From contig JBKEDS010000026.1 of NCBI GenBank assembly GCA_047975545.1, forward strand, positions 1 to 31,373: 31,373 nucleotides of DNA, written 5' to 3'. The DNA is from JBKEDS01 sp047975545 (GTDB taxonomy: Bacteria; Bacteroidota; Bacteroidia; Flavobacteriales; Flavobacteriaceae). Made by a program: the position numbers and the translations under genes. The notes below the pieces were generated by a model, which searched no databases, was not told where the DNA came from, and worked only from the letters and a program-made list of their open reading frames with translations. Below, one piece after another: positions 1 through 8,035 of this stretch; positions within the stretch are counted from its first letter, which is position 1, and each line of letters opens with the position of its first letter.

Positions 1-253
1 TGTTGTTCCAGTCGTGCATAACGTCGTCCTGTACGCGGCCTTTGGTAAAGGTGCCACCTTCAATAAACACCAAACCGGGCGAAGCTTCTTGTTCCTTATA
101 ATTGGTGTTGTATTGAAAACCGCCATCGCGGGAGTTTATTTGCCATCCTGTACCTCTGGATATGTTGCTTGAGGTCGAGGATTTTTTACAGCCGGATATT
201 GTTGCGGCTAAAGCTAAAATTAGTAAAACCTTGAATGTTACTATTTTTTTCAT
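1..253 (-). CDS. gldJ: Gliding motility lipoprotein GldJ (5' part only)
   Basis: The first 84 codons of a leftward gene are present; the rest lies beyond the window edge. The product begins with a lipoprotein signal peptide, a hydrophobic stretch ending in ISGC with the lipidated cysteine at residue 22. It then carries the GldJ-like block GGFQYNT, EQEASPGLVFIEGGTF and VQDDVMHDWNN. GldJ belongs to the formylglycine-generating-enzyme (SUMF1) fold family but acts as a structural lipoprotein required for gliding and type IX secretion. I separate it from its paralogue GldK by the GGFQYNT/EQEASPGLVF block, recalled from known GldJ proteins, and by its position divergent to porU, as in Flavobacterium johnsoniae. 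The catalytic-fold part cannot be inspected here. Confidence 0.9.
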   Translation of the reverse strand, partial: MKKIVTFKVLLILALAATISGCKKSSTSSNISRGTGWQINSRDGGFQYNTNYKEQEASPGLVFIEGGTFTKGRVQDDVMHDWNN

Positions 254-516
254 TTTTATATGTTTAAGTAAACTAACCATTTTTGGCGGTGCAATTTAAT
301 AATTAAACCTAACACCACAAGTGATTTTTTTTAATTTACGATTGAAGGCTAAAATCTTAACAGCCATATTGCAAACCACACTATATTGGGTGTTGATAAT
401 TGGTTTCGTGGTTTATTAACGTTAGTAAAGCTAATTTATTATTGTACCTTTACAAGGTTTTTTTAATGATTCCGTTTTATTGATAATAAAGCGGCTCTGT
501 TTACGTTTAGTTGTTA
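254..516. promoter_or_regulatory. Divergent gldJ/porU intergenic region
   Basis: This 263-bp AT-rich spacer separates the divergent gldJ and porU starts and must hold both promoters. For porU, TACCTTTA at 445-452 matches seven of eight positions of the Bacteroidota -7 element TAnnTTTG. It overlaps a small inverted repeat, ACCTT-3-AAGGT, at 446-458. No convincing -33 element was found, so the promoter call is tentative. Confidence 0.4.
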
Positions 517-3500
517 ATGGGAAGAACACTTTTTATAGCGCTGTTTTGTTGCAGCGTATTCGTTTTTGGGCAGCAAAAGCATTTTAAGTTGCAATGGGGG
601 GCTTCAAAAAAAATATCGGGGGCTTCGTATTCCATAACCGTTCCGGCGTTTGATGAAACTTTTTTTAATTTCAATTTTAACAAAGGCCTTCAGTTTGTGG
701 CGCAATGGGAAACTTCAAGTCCCGTTGTGGAATCTTCCATTACGGTAACCAATGTGGCTTACGCATCAATTCAAAAAAGCGAATTGTTCGATTTGGATAT
801 TACCTCAATACCCGAACAGTTGGAGTATAGTTTAACCAATTCCGTGGCAAGGGACAAGCGGTATGCGTTTTTTTCGCTTTCGCCTATAATAAAAGATGGT
901 GCTTCGGGCTACAAAAAAGTGGTTTCATTTACGGTTTTGTATGCTGTTGGTGGGAGTTCGGATAAAATCGGGACGGTAAAAGCGGGCAAAACAGCGGCAA
1001 TAACAAACTCGGTGCTAAGTTCGGGCGAATGGTACCGGTTTTATATCGATACTACGGGGGTGTTCAAACTATCCAAAAATTTCCTCGGGCGCTTGGGTGT
1101 TAATGTGAACAATATAGACCCCAGAACCATTAAAATTTACGGTAATGGCGGCGATATGCTGCCGTATTCCAATGCAGCCAATTATCCTTTGGATGTACAG
1201 GAAAATGCCGTTAAGTTTATAGGTGAAGGAGATGGCGTATTTAATAATAACGACTATATTCTGTTTTACGGAAAAGGCCCTAAAAATTTCAATGCCGAAA
1301 GCAATACCCACATTAATTGTTATACCGATAAAACCTATTATTATGTTAACGTAAGCCCAGGTAATGGCAAGCGTATACAAACCCTAAGTGAGCCTGCTGG
1401 GGTGGTGGATTTGGAAATAAACACCTTTCAAGATTACCAATTCCATGAAATCGATGAGCATAACATTGGGCATTTGGGGCGCAGGTGGTTTGGCGATGCT
1501 TTCGATGTGGAAACCAGTAAAACCTTCGAGTTTAATTTTCCCGATTTAGATGTATCCGTTCCTGTAAATTTAAAGGTTTATGTGGCCGCAACCGCAACCA
1601 CAAGCTCGGCTATGCAGGTTTCGGTAAACGGCGCTTCGGTGGCCAATTTGTCCATGACGGCGGTAAATAGCCCAGATATAGGCAACGACGCTGCGTATAA
1701 CGGGCAAGTGCAGGTGGCATTGCCCACAATTGCCGTTACTTTGGATTACGACAACCAAGGCAACCCCAGTGTAGTGGGCTATCTGGATTACATAGCCATT
1801 GAGGCTACCCGACAATTGCGGTTCGGGGGGCAGCAATTTCAATTTAAAAACAAGGACGTAACAATGGTTTCGGGCATTTGCCAATACAATTTAACCAATA
1901 CGCAGCAATTGGCAGAAGTTTGGGATATTACCGATATTTTTAACGTGTCGAGTGTTTCCAATACCGAAAATACTTCAAATTTCAGTTTTAAGGCAACTAT
2001 GGGCAGTTTAAAAACCTATGTAGCAATGGGGGCTTCGGGATATTTCGAGCCTAAAGCCGATAATACCACTTCAATAAGCAACCAAAATATAAAAGGTACT
2101 ATTTTTTTAAACAGTTTGGGCGAGTTCCAAGATGTCGATTATATTATAGTAGCGCCCAATAACATGTTGGCACAAGCCCAGCGTTTGGCACAAATAAATA
2201 CCGATAAAAACGGTTTAAACGTTAGGGTTTTGGGCTTAAACGAAATTTATAACGAGTTTAGTTCCGGAAACCCGGATATTGCGGCCATACGAAATATGGT
2301 AAAATATGTGTATGATAATGCAAGTAGTTCAGAAAACAGGCTTAAATACTTATGCTTGTTTGGCGATAGCTCTTTCGACTATAAAAACAGAATACCAAAC
2401 AACACCAATATAGTACCGTCTTGGCATGCCCTTAGTAGTTTTAGTATAGAAACATCCTATGTGTCCGACGATTTTTTTGGTATGATGGATGCTAACGAGG
2501 GCACCATGCGGCCAAGCGATAAATTGGATATAGCCGTAGGCCGAATTTTGGCCGGATCTCCCCAACAAGCCAAAGAAATGGTCGATAAAATTGAAGACTA
2601 TTACGCCAAGGAAGCCTTTGGACCTTGGCGGAACAGATTTGTGGTCGTGTCCGACGATGTCGACAAAAATTGGGAAGGTGTTTTGCAGGAAACCATCGAT
2701 AATGCCGCAAATGCGGTAATGGCAGCCAAACCCTTCATGAATGCCGTTAAAATACATTCCGATGCCTACAAACAGGAAGTTTTGGCGGGCGGCGAACGCT
2801 ATCCGCAGGTTAACACCGTTTTGCGTAATGCCATTGACAAAGGAGCTTTGGTGGTTAATTATTTTGGGCATGGTGGCGAAGAAGGCTTGGCCCAAGAACG
2901 TATATTTTTAAAAACCGATGCCGATAACCTTAATAATAATTATAAACTGAACTGTTTTGTTGCCGTAACCTGCGAGTTTACCCGTTTCGATAACCCGTAC
3001 AGGCAAACAGCGGGCGAGTTTACCTATTGGAACAAAACAGCGGGAGCCGTGGGGCTTATTACCACAACACGGCAGATTAATGTTAATTTTGCCATACCCT
3101 TCAATAGTAAATTGGGCGAGTATTTGTTTTCGTACAGCAATAACGATACGTATCCCGATTACGAATACCCCTCCATGGCAGAAGCCTTACGTTTAGTAAA
3201 AAACGATGCGTCCATATCGGAGGAATCGCAAAAAGCAATGGTGTTTTTTATGGGCGACCCCGCTATGAAACTGGCATTTCCCCAACCCAACATCCGATTA
3301 ACCAAAATAAACGATGTGCCAATAGCCCAAGCTACCGATACCTTAAAAGCTTTGAGCCATATAAAATTGGCTGGCGAAGTGGTCGATGTGTCGGGCAATT
3401 TACTTAGCAATTACAATGGTACACTTTCAACAACCATTTACGATAAAGAAATAGAGCGCCAAACCTTGGCTAACGACGGAATAAGGTTGAATGGGCAGGT

Positions 3501-4398
3501 AGTAAGGTTGGATTTTAAAACTTTAGGCGAAATTATTTTCAGGGGGCAATCCACCATATCCAATGGCCAGTTCGAGTTCGATTTTGTAGTGCCAAAGGAT
3601 ATTGGTATTCCCGTGGGCTTTGGAAAAGTAAGTTTCTATGCCAAAAACGAATCCATTACCGAGGACCAAACAGGAGCAAGCATTAATACCGTGAAAATAG
3701 GCGGCGTTAACGAAAATGCCGCCGAGGACAACACCGGCCCAACCATAACGCTTTACATGAACGACGAAAGTTTTGTATCGGGCGGTATTACCAACGAATC
3801 GCCTACTTTATTGGCGTATTTGGAAGATTTAAATGGCATAAATACGGCAAGCGGCATTGGGCACGATATTGTGGCCTTTATCGATGGCGACGAAACCAAC
3901 CCATTTATCCTAAACGATTATTACGAAACCGAGTTGGACAATTACCAAAAAGGCCTCGTAACCTTTCCGTTTCACGATTTGGAGCCGGGACTCCATACCT
4001 TAACCCTGCGGGCCTGGGACGTTTACAACAATTCGGCAACTGCCGAAATCCAGTTTGTAGTTTATGATGAAGACCAAGAATTAGTCGTTAACAACGTGCT
4101 TAATTACCCCAACCCGTTTGTTAATTATACCGAATTTTGGTTTAACCACAATAGTTCGGCACCTTTAAACGTTTTAATACAAGTTTTTACCGTTTCGGGC
4201 AAGTTGGTACGAACACTTAGTGGGCAAACCTCTGGTGGAAACGTAGTAAACAGTTCGCTGTCAAGGGATATTGTTTGGGACGGCCGCGACGATTTTGGCG
4301 ATAAAATAGGCAAGGGCGTTTACGTGTACAAACTAACGGTAGAATCTACTTTAATAAATAAAAAAGTCGAAAAAATACAGAAACTTGTAATACTCTAA
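517..4398 (+). CDS. porU: T9SS sortase PorU (peptidase C25 family)
   Basis: PorU is the cell-surface sortase that removes the C-terminal signal of T9SS cargo and attaches the cargo to the cell surface. The 1293-residue product starts with a signal peptide ending near FVFGQQ. A gingipain-type (C25) caspase-like domain occupies roughly residues 530-930, with the catalytic pair visible as His785 in FGHGGEEG and Cys819 in VTCEFT. Ig-like domains follow, and the C-terminus has a type A T9SS signal-like domain (NYPNPF, then VSGKLVR and GKGVYVYKL), which PorU proteins are known to carry. The start was placed at ATG 517; an in-frame TTG at 511 lies only two codons upstream and is less likely. porV follows after 39 bp in the same direction, so the two are probably cotranscribed. 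Confidence 0.95.
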   Translation: MGRTLFIALFCCSVFVFGQQKHFKLQWGASKKISGASYSITVPAFDETFFNFNFNKGLQFVAQWETSSPVVESSITVTNVAYASIQKSELFDLDITSIPEQLEYSLTNSVARDKRYAFFSLSPIIKDGASGYKKVVSFTVLYAVGGSSDKIGTVKAGKTAAITNSVLSSGEWYRFYIDTTGVFKLSKNFLGRLGVNVNNIDPRTIKIYGNGGDMLPYSNAANYPLDVQENAVKFIGEGDGVFNNNDYILFYGKGPKNFNAESNTHINCYTDKTYYYVNVSPGNGKRIQTLSEPAGVVDLEINTFQDYQFHEIDEHNIGHLGRRWFGDAFDVETSKTFEFNFPDLDVSVPVNLKVYVAATATTSSAMQVSVNGASVANLSMTAVNSPDIGNDAAYNGQVQVALPTIAVTLDYDNQGNPSVVGYLDYIAIEATRQLRFGGQQFQFKNKDVTMVSGICQYNLTNTQQLAEVWDITDIFNVSSVSNTENTSNFSFKATMGSLKTYVAMGASGYFEPKADNTTSISNQNIKGTIFLNSLGEFQDVDYIIVAPNNMLAQAQRLAQINTDKNGLNVRVLGLNEIYNEFSSGNPDIAAIRNMVKYVYDNASSSENRLKYLCLFGDSSFDYKNRIPNNTNIVPSWHALSSFSIETSYVSDDFFGMMDANEGTMRPSDKLDIAVGRILAGSPQQAKEMVDKIEDYYAKEAFGPWRNRFVVVSDDVDKNWEGVLQETIDNAANAVMAAKPFMNAVKIHSDAYKQEVLAGGERYPQVNTVLRNAIDKGALVVNYFGHGGEEGLAQERIFLKTDADNLNNNYKLNCFVAVTCEFTRFDNPYRQTAGEFTYWNKTAGAVGLITTTRQINVNFAIPFNSKLGEYLFSYSNNDTYPDYEYPSMAEALRLVKNDASISEESQKAMVFFMGDPAMKLAFPQPNIRLTKINDVPIAQATDTLKALSHIKLAGEVVDVSGNLLSNYNGTLSTTIYDKEIERQTLANDGIRLNGQVVRLDFKTLGEIIFRGQSTISNGQFEFDFVVPKDIGIPVGFGKVSFYAKNESITEDQTGASINTVKIGGVNENAAEDNTGPTITLYMNDESFVSGGITNESPTLLAYLEDLNGINTASGIGHDIVAFIDGDETNPFILNDYYETELDNYQKGLVTFPFHDLEPGLHTLTLRAWDVYNNSATAEIQFVVYDEDQELVVNNVLNYPNPFVNYTEFWFNHNSSAPLNVLIQVFTVSGKLVRTLSGQTSGGNVVNSSLSRDIVWDGRDDFGDKIGKGVYVYKLTVESTLINKKVEKIQKLVIL

Positions 4399-4437
4399 TA
4401 AAAAATTATATTTGTGAAATAAAAAATTAATCCATCC

Positions 4438-5682
4438 ATGAAGAACCAACTTTTACTTTTAATAGCTTTTGTTTTTGTTTTAAGGGCAACGGCACAAACG
4501 GTAGAAATACCAAGCGATGCCCGCCGAACCGTAACCACCGGATTGCCCTTTGTGTTAATAGCGGCCGATGCCCGTGCAGCGTCCATGGGCGATATGGGGG
4601 TAGCCACCTCGGTCGATGCCTTTTCGCAACAATGGAACGCCTCGAAATACGCATTTTCCGAAACCAAATCGGGCATTGCGGTAAGCTACACGCCTTATTT
4701 AAGCAAATTGGTTAACGATATTTTTTTGGGAAACGTAACCTATTTTAACCGCTTAGATGAAAGAAGTGCTTTTGCCGCAAGTTTTAGATATTTCTCGCTT
4801 GGCGATATCGAATTTCGCGATACCGCCGACCAAGACCCTTTAATACAACGCCCTAACGAGTTAACTTTAGATGCCTCGTACGCTTTGCGCCTGTCCGACC
4901 AATTTGCCATGTCGGTAGCCATGCGCTATATGCGTTCCGATTTAAGGCTGGACGACGGCTCGGGCGACTCCTCGGCCGCCAATACCTTTGGGGTCGATAT
5001 TTCGGGATATTATCAAAGTGAAGAAATTCCATATTCCGATTTTTACGGCCGTTGGCGCGGTGGTTTTGCGCTTCAAAACGTAGGACCCAAATTTAAGTAC
5101 GACGATGGTGGGCAGGAAAGTTTCCAACCCACCAATTTACGCCTTGGGGGCGGTTTCGACTTCATATTTGATAACTACAACAAGTTGGCCTTAACGGCCG
5201 AAGTAACCAAACTTTTGGTGCCAACACCGCCGCAATATGCCACCGAATATAACTATACCGATAGCAATGGCAATGGCCAGTACGACGAAGGCGTAGATGA
5301 ACTGGGCACTGTTGTACCAGGAAGGGAAAATTACATTTATAAAGGAAACAACCCCAACGATATTGGCTTTTTGGAAGGCATGTTTAAATCGTTTGGCGAT
5401 GCCCCCGACGGGTTTAGCGAAGAGTTAAAAGAATTTACCTGGGCCTTGGGAGCCGAGTATACCTATGAAGATTCCTTTGCGTTCCGTGCCGGTTACTTTA
5501 ATGAAAGTGAAGAAAAAGGCGCCAGAAAATTCATGGCACTTGGTGCGGGCTTTAAGGCCAACATTGTAAATATCGATATTTCGTATTTGTTTTCAACATC
5601 CAAAGTACAAAGCCCTTTAGAAAATACCCTGCGCTTTTCGCTTACCTTTAATATAGGCGCCGGAACCTATGTGGAATATTAA
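4438..5682 (+). CDS. porV: T9SS outer-membrane shuttle protein PorV
   Basis: PorV (LptO) is an outer-membrane beta-barrel of the FadL-like fold. It collects cargo from the translocon and delivers it to PorU. The 414-residue product has a signal peptide ending in ATAQT, then the conserved PorV N-terminus (TTGLPFVLIAADARA, SMGDMGVATS, QQWNASKYAF). Alternating beta-strand patterns run to a C-terminus ending in aromatic residues typical of barrels. An acidic loop, YTDSNGNGQYDEG at about residues 275-287, resembles a calcium-binding loop; whether it binds metal is unknown. It sits 39 bp downstream of porU. In F. johnsoniae the next gene is cdd, but here a toxin-antitoxin pair intervenes. Confidence 0.95.
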   Translation: MKNQLLLLIAFVFVLRATAQTVEIPSDARRTVTTGLPFVLIAADARAASMGDMGVATSVDAFSQQWNASKYAFSETKSGIAVSYTPYLSKLVNDIFLGNVTYFNRLDERSAFAASFRYFSLGDIEFRDTADQDPLIQRPNELTLDASYALRLSDQFAMSVAMRYMRSDLRLDDGSGDSSAANTFGVDISGYYQSEEIPYSDFYGRWRGGFALQNVGPKFKYDDGGQESFQPTNLRLGGGFDFIFDNYNKLALTAEVTKLLVPTPPQYATEYNYTDSNGNGQYDEGVDELGTVVPGRENYIYKGNNPNDIGFLEGMFKSFGDAPDGFSEELKEFTWALGAEYTYEDSFAFRAGYFNESEEKGARKFMALGAGFKANIVNIDISYLFSTSKVQSPLENTLRFSLTFNIGAGTYVEY

Positions 5683-5773
5683 GTTGGCTTTTTAAATCTG
5701 AAGTGTTTTTCAAATGCCTTGGCCTCGTTGTCAAGAGTATGGAAAAAGATATTAGGTTGTAGTGCTGTTTTTG

Positions 5774-5781
5774 TATATTTG
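5774..5781 (+). promoter_or_regulatory. -7 element of the YafQ TA operon
   Basis: TATATTTG matches the Bacteroidota -7 consensus TAnnTTTG at all fixed positions and lies 18 bp before the antitoxin ATG. No clear -33 element at the usual distance was found. It implies the TA pair is transcribed separately from porUV, with a short leader. Confidence 0.5.
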
Positions 5782-5799
5782 TGTAAAAATTAAAAACTA

Positions 5800-5985
5800 A
5801 TGGCAGAAATAACATTAAAGTTCGATGCAAGAAATCCAATAGCTAAAAAAACTATTGATTATGTTCTTTCTTTAGGCGTTTTTAAAAAAGTTGGCGGGAT
5901 TGAGCAAGCTCTTGACGATGAAAAGAAAGAAAAAACAACCACTTACGAAAACAGCAAGGATTTGTTTAAAAAGGTATTAGGGTAA
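5800..5985 (+). CDS. Small antitoxin of a YafQ-type TA pair
   Basis: A 61-residue, lysine-rich, partly acidic protein, in the position and size range of a RelB/DinJ-type antitoxin. The N-terminus (EITLKFDARNPIAKK) followed by the helix TIDYVLSLGVFKK could supply dimerisation and DNA contact. The charged C-terminal half (DDEKKEKTTTYEN) is the kind of tail that wraps a toxin. I do not recognise a firm family; the call rests on the toxin that follows. Its TAA stop is directly abutted by the toxin ATG, so the two are translationally coupled. It has fewer GCC/GGC-type codons than porV or cdd, consistent with a transferred module. Confidence 0.75.
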   Translation: MAEITLKFDARNPIAKKTIDYVLSLGVFKKVGGIEQALDDEKKEKTTTYENSKDLFKKVLG

Positions 5986-6258
5986 ATGTACAAATTAACC
6001 GTAACGCATAGGTTTAAAAAAAGTTTGAAGCTGTGTAAGAAACGGGGTTATAATTTACTATTGCTACAAGAAGTTTTAGATATATTGCAAGAAACCGGAA
6101 AGCTGCCACAAAAATTCAAACCCCATAAACTAACAGGAAATTACAAAGGCTGTTGGGAATGCCATATAAAACCCGACTGGCTTTTGGTTTGGAAACAAAA
6201 TGATACAGAATTAATTTTACTTTTATTAGATACAGGCACACATGGCGACTTATTTTAG
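5986..6258 (+). CDS. YafQ-family mRNA interferase toxin
   Basis: A 90-residue RelE-superfamily toxin that aligns well with Escherichia coli YafQ, a ribosome-dependent endoribonuclease. The active-site pattern is intact: His47 in KPHKLTG, His60 and Asp64 in CHIKPDW, and His86 with Phe90 in the closing TGTHGDLF. Length and C-terminal ending are as expected for the family, so the toxin appears complete. It starts at the base after the antitoxin stop. A stem-loop terminator overlaps its stop codon. The pair sits between the core genes porV and cdd, suggesting insertion into an ancestral porV-cdd order. Confidence 0.9.
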   Translation: MYKLTVTHRFKKSLKLCKKRGYNLLLLQEVLDILQETGKLPQKFKPHKLTGNYKGCWECHIKPDWLLVWKQNDTELILLLLDTGTHGDLF

Positions 6259-6271
6259 TCGCTTTTTTTTT
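6244..6271 (+). terminator. Intrinsic terminator of the YafQ TA operon
   Basis: GCGAC (6245-6249) and GTCGC (6258-6262) form a five-pair stem with an 8-nt loop, followed by nine T residues (6263-6271). The toxin stop codon lies in the loop and the start of the right arm, so the terminator is partly built from coding sequence. Confidence 0.75.
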
Positions 6272-6339
6272 ATGTAATTCCCCAATAGCCATATTAATTA
6301 AAACCGAATGCGACCATTAAAATAAAAAATAGCCAACGC

Positions 6340-6822
6340 ATGAAAGAAATAACCATACAATCTACCTTTCAAGTATACCAAGATATTAGCGAAATGCCCG
6401 AGGACGTCCTGCCGTTAATGGAAAAAGCCATCGAAGCCCGACAAAAAGCCTATGCGCCGTATTCCAATTTTTATGTTGGCGCAGCGCTTTTGCTGGATAA
6501 TGGCGAAACAATAGCAGGTAGCAACCAAGAAAACGCATCGTACCCATCGGGCTTGTGCGCCGAGCGTACCGCCATATTTTATGCGGGTGCACAATACCCC
6601 AACGCTAAGGTTTTAAAAATGGCCATTTCGGCGGCTTCGCAAAACCAAACCACCAATATTCCCGTACCGCCGTGCGGCGCATGTCGGCAATCGATTGCAG
6701 AATACGAGATAAAACAAGGCCATCCTATCGAAATTTATTTCATGGGCGAAACGGGGCAAGTGCTTAAATCCCACTCATTATCTAACCTTTTGCCTTTAAT
6801 GTTCAACAAATCTATGCTGTAA
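6340..6822 (+). CDS. cdd: Cytidine deaminase
   Basis: Deaminates cytidine and deoxycytidine to uridine forms in pyrimidine salvage, in the cytoplasm. The 160-residue product is a typical homotetrameric-type Cdd. The substrate-binding block is APYSNFYVGAAL (39-50). The zinc site is Cys73-Ala-Glu75 in GLCAERTA plus Cys112 and Cys115 in PPCGACRQ, with Glu75 as the proton shuttle. An N-terminal extension of about 25 residues precedes the core, as in other flavobacterial Cdds. It lies between the TA terminator and the pdhA promoter region, so it is probably transcribed alone; no clear promoter was seen in the 81 bp before it. Confidence 0.95.
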   Translation: MKEITIQSTFQVYQDISEMPEDVLPLMEKAIEARQKAYAPYSNFYVGAALLLDNGETIAGSNQENASYPSGLCAERTAIFYAGAQYPNAKVLKMAISAASQNQTTNIPVPPCGACRQSIAEYEIKQGHPIEIYFMGETGQVLKSHSLSNLLPLMFNKSML

Positions 6823-6963
6823 ATATTTTAATAAATCCAAAATATCTTGTAATTTTAGCGCTAAATATTTTAGAACCAAAAGAGGTCGTTAAAAAAGCCT
6901 GCTAAAAATGCAAGATTGGTTTAAAATCCTTTCATTTTTGGTAATTCTTTTACTTTAATAGGG

Positions 6964-6986
6964 TAAGGTTTTTTCAAAAGACCTTA
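6964..6986. promoter_or_regulatory. 23-bp near-perfect palindrome in the pdhA promoter
   Basis: Arms starting TAAGGT and ending ACCTTA surround a T-rich/A-rich core centred at 6975, with ten perfect pairs and one mismatch (6970/6980). It ends 6 bp before the pdhA -7 element and covers the place where a -33 element would be. This suggests a repressor or activator operator. As RNA it would form only a two-sided A/T hairpin, and the T-run lies inside the stem, so a terminator is less likely. Confidence 0.55.
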
Positions 6987-6992
6987 ATGTAT

Positions 6993-7000
6993 TACTTTTG
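6993..7000 (+). promoter_or_regulatory. -7 element of the pdhA-pdhC operon
   Basis: TACTTTTG fits TAnnTTTG at every fixed position and lies 33 bp before the pdhA ATG. The -33 site is not consensus and is occupied by the palindrome at 6964-6986. Confidence 0.55.
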
Positions 7001-7033
7001 TGTTCTGCTTAATTAAAACCTATATAGTAGTCG

Positions 7034-8032
7034 ATGCAAAAAATCACAAAAGAGGTTTACCTTAAATGGTACGAAGACATGTTGTTCTGGAGAAAGTTTG
7101 AAGACAAACTTGCTGCAGTATATATCCAACAAAAAGTAAGAGGATTTCTTCACTTGTATAACGGTCAGGAAGCGGTATTGGCAGGCGCCTTGCACGCTAT
7201 GGACTTAACCAAGGATAAAATGATAACGGCCTACCGAAACCACGTTCAGCCAATAGGCATGGGGGTGGACCCCAAGCGTATTATGGCCGAGCTTTACGGC
7301 AAAGGCACGGGAACCTCGCAAGGCTTGGGCGGTTCCATGCACATTTTTTCAAAAGAACACCGCTTTTTTGGCGGCCACGGTATTGTTGGGGGGCAAATCC
7401 CCTTAGGCGCCGGTATAGCTTTTGGCGACAAATACCACGGTAGCGATGCCGTAACCTTGTGTTGTTTTGGCGATGGCGCCGCACGACAAGGCTCGTTGCA
7501 CGAAACCTTTAACTTGGCCATGCTTTGGAACTTACCGGTAGTATTTGTATGCGAAAACAACGGATATGCCATGGGTACTTCGGTAGAGCGTACCGCTAAC
7601 CATACCGATGTTTGGAAACTGGGCTTGGGCTACGATATGCCAAGCGGCCCGGTAGACGGTATGAACCCGGTAAAAGTAGCCGAAGCGTTCGACGAGGCCA
7701 TTCAACGCGCCAGGCGAGGCGAAGGCCCTACCTTCTTAGAACTTAAAACTTACCGTTACAGAGGCCACTCCATGAGCGATGCCCAACACTACCGAACCAA
7801 GGAAGAAGTTGAGGAGTACAAAAAAATAGACCCCATTACACAAGTAAAGGATGTTATTCTTGAAAATAAATACGCCACCGAAGACGATTTAAAAGTTATC
7901 GATAAACGGGTGAAAGACCGTGTAGCCGAATGCGAAAAATTTGCCGAGGAATCGCCGTTCCCCGAAAAAAACGTAATGTTCGATGTGGTTTACGAACAAG
8001 AAGATTATCCATTCATTCAAACAAAATTATAA
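7034..8032 (+). CDS. pdhA: Pyruvate dehydrogenase E1 component, alpha subunit
   Basis: The alpha subunit of the heterotetrameric E1 enzyme, which uses thiamine diphosphate to decarboxylate pyruvate and pass the acetyl group to lipoyl-E2. The 332-residue product shows the thiamine diphosphate motif from GDG (146-148) to ENN (174-176). It also has the entry loop YRYRGHSMSD (240-249), which matches the regulatory phosphoserine loop of mitochondrial E1 alpha. The E1 beta gene is not adjacent and not in this window, a split common in flavobacteria, where pdhB lies elsewhere. The stop codon is 3 bp before pdhC, so the two genes form an operon. Confidence 0.95.
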   Translation: MQKITKEVYLKWYEDMLFWRKFEDKLAAVYIQQKVRGFLHLYNGQEAVLAGALHAMDLTKDKMITAYRNHVQPIGMGVDPKRIMAELYGKGTGTSQGLGGSMHIFSKEHRFFGGHGIVGGQIPLGAGIAFGDKYHGSDAVTLCCFGDGAARQGSLHETFNLAMLWNLPVVFVCENNGYAMGTSVERTANHTDVWKLGLGYDMPSGPVDGMNPVKVAEAFDEAIQRARRGEGPTFLELKTYRYRGHSMSDAQHYRTKEEVEEYKKIDPITQVKDVILENKYATEDDLKVIDKRVKDRVAECEKFAEESPFPEKNVMFDVVYEQEDYPFIQTKL

Positions 8033-8035
8033 CAT

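Noticed and set aside
1..253. Formylglycine-generating enzyme maturing the nearby sulfatase
   Set aside because: The fold family is shared, but the N-terminal sequence and porU linkage identify GldJ, which is a T9SS/gliding component.
511..516. TTG start for porU two codons upstream
   Set aside because: ATG 517 gives a normal signal peptide and is the commoner start codon.
2350..2895. Leftward open frame of 181 codons inside porU
   Set aside because: It is antisense to a conserved, motif-bearing coding region and its translation shows no recognisable domain; it is a shadow of porU codon bias.
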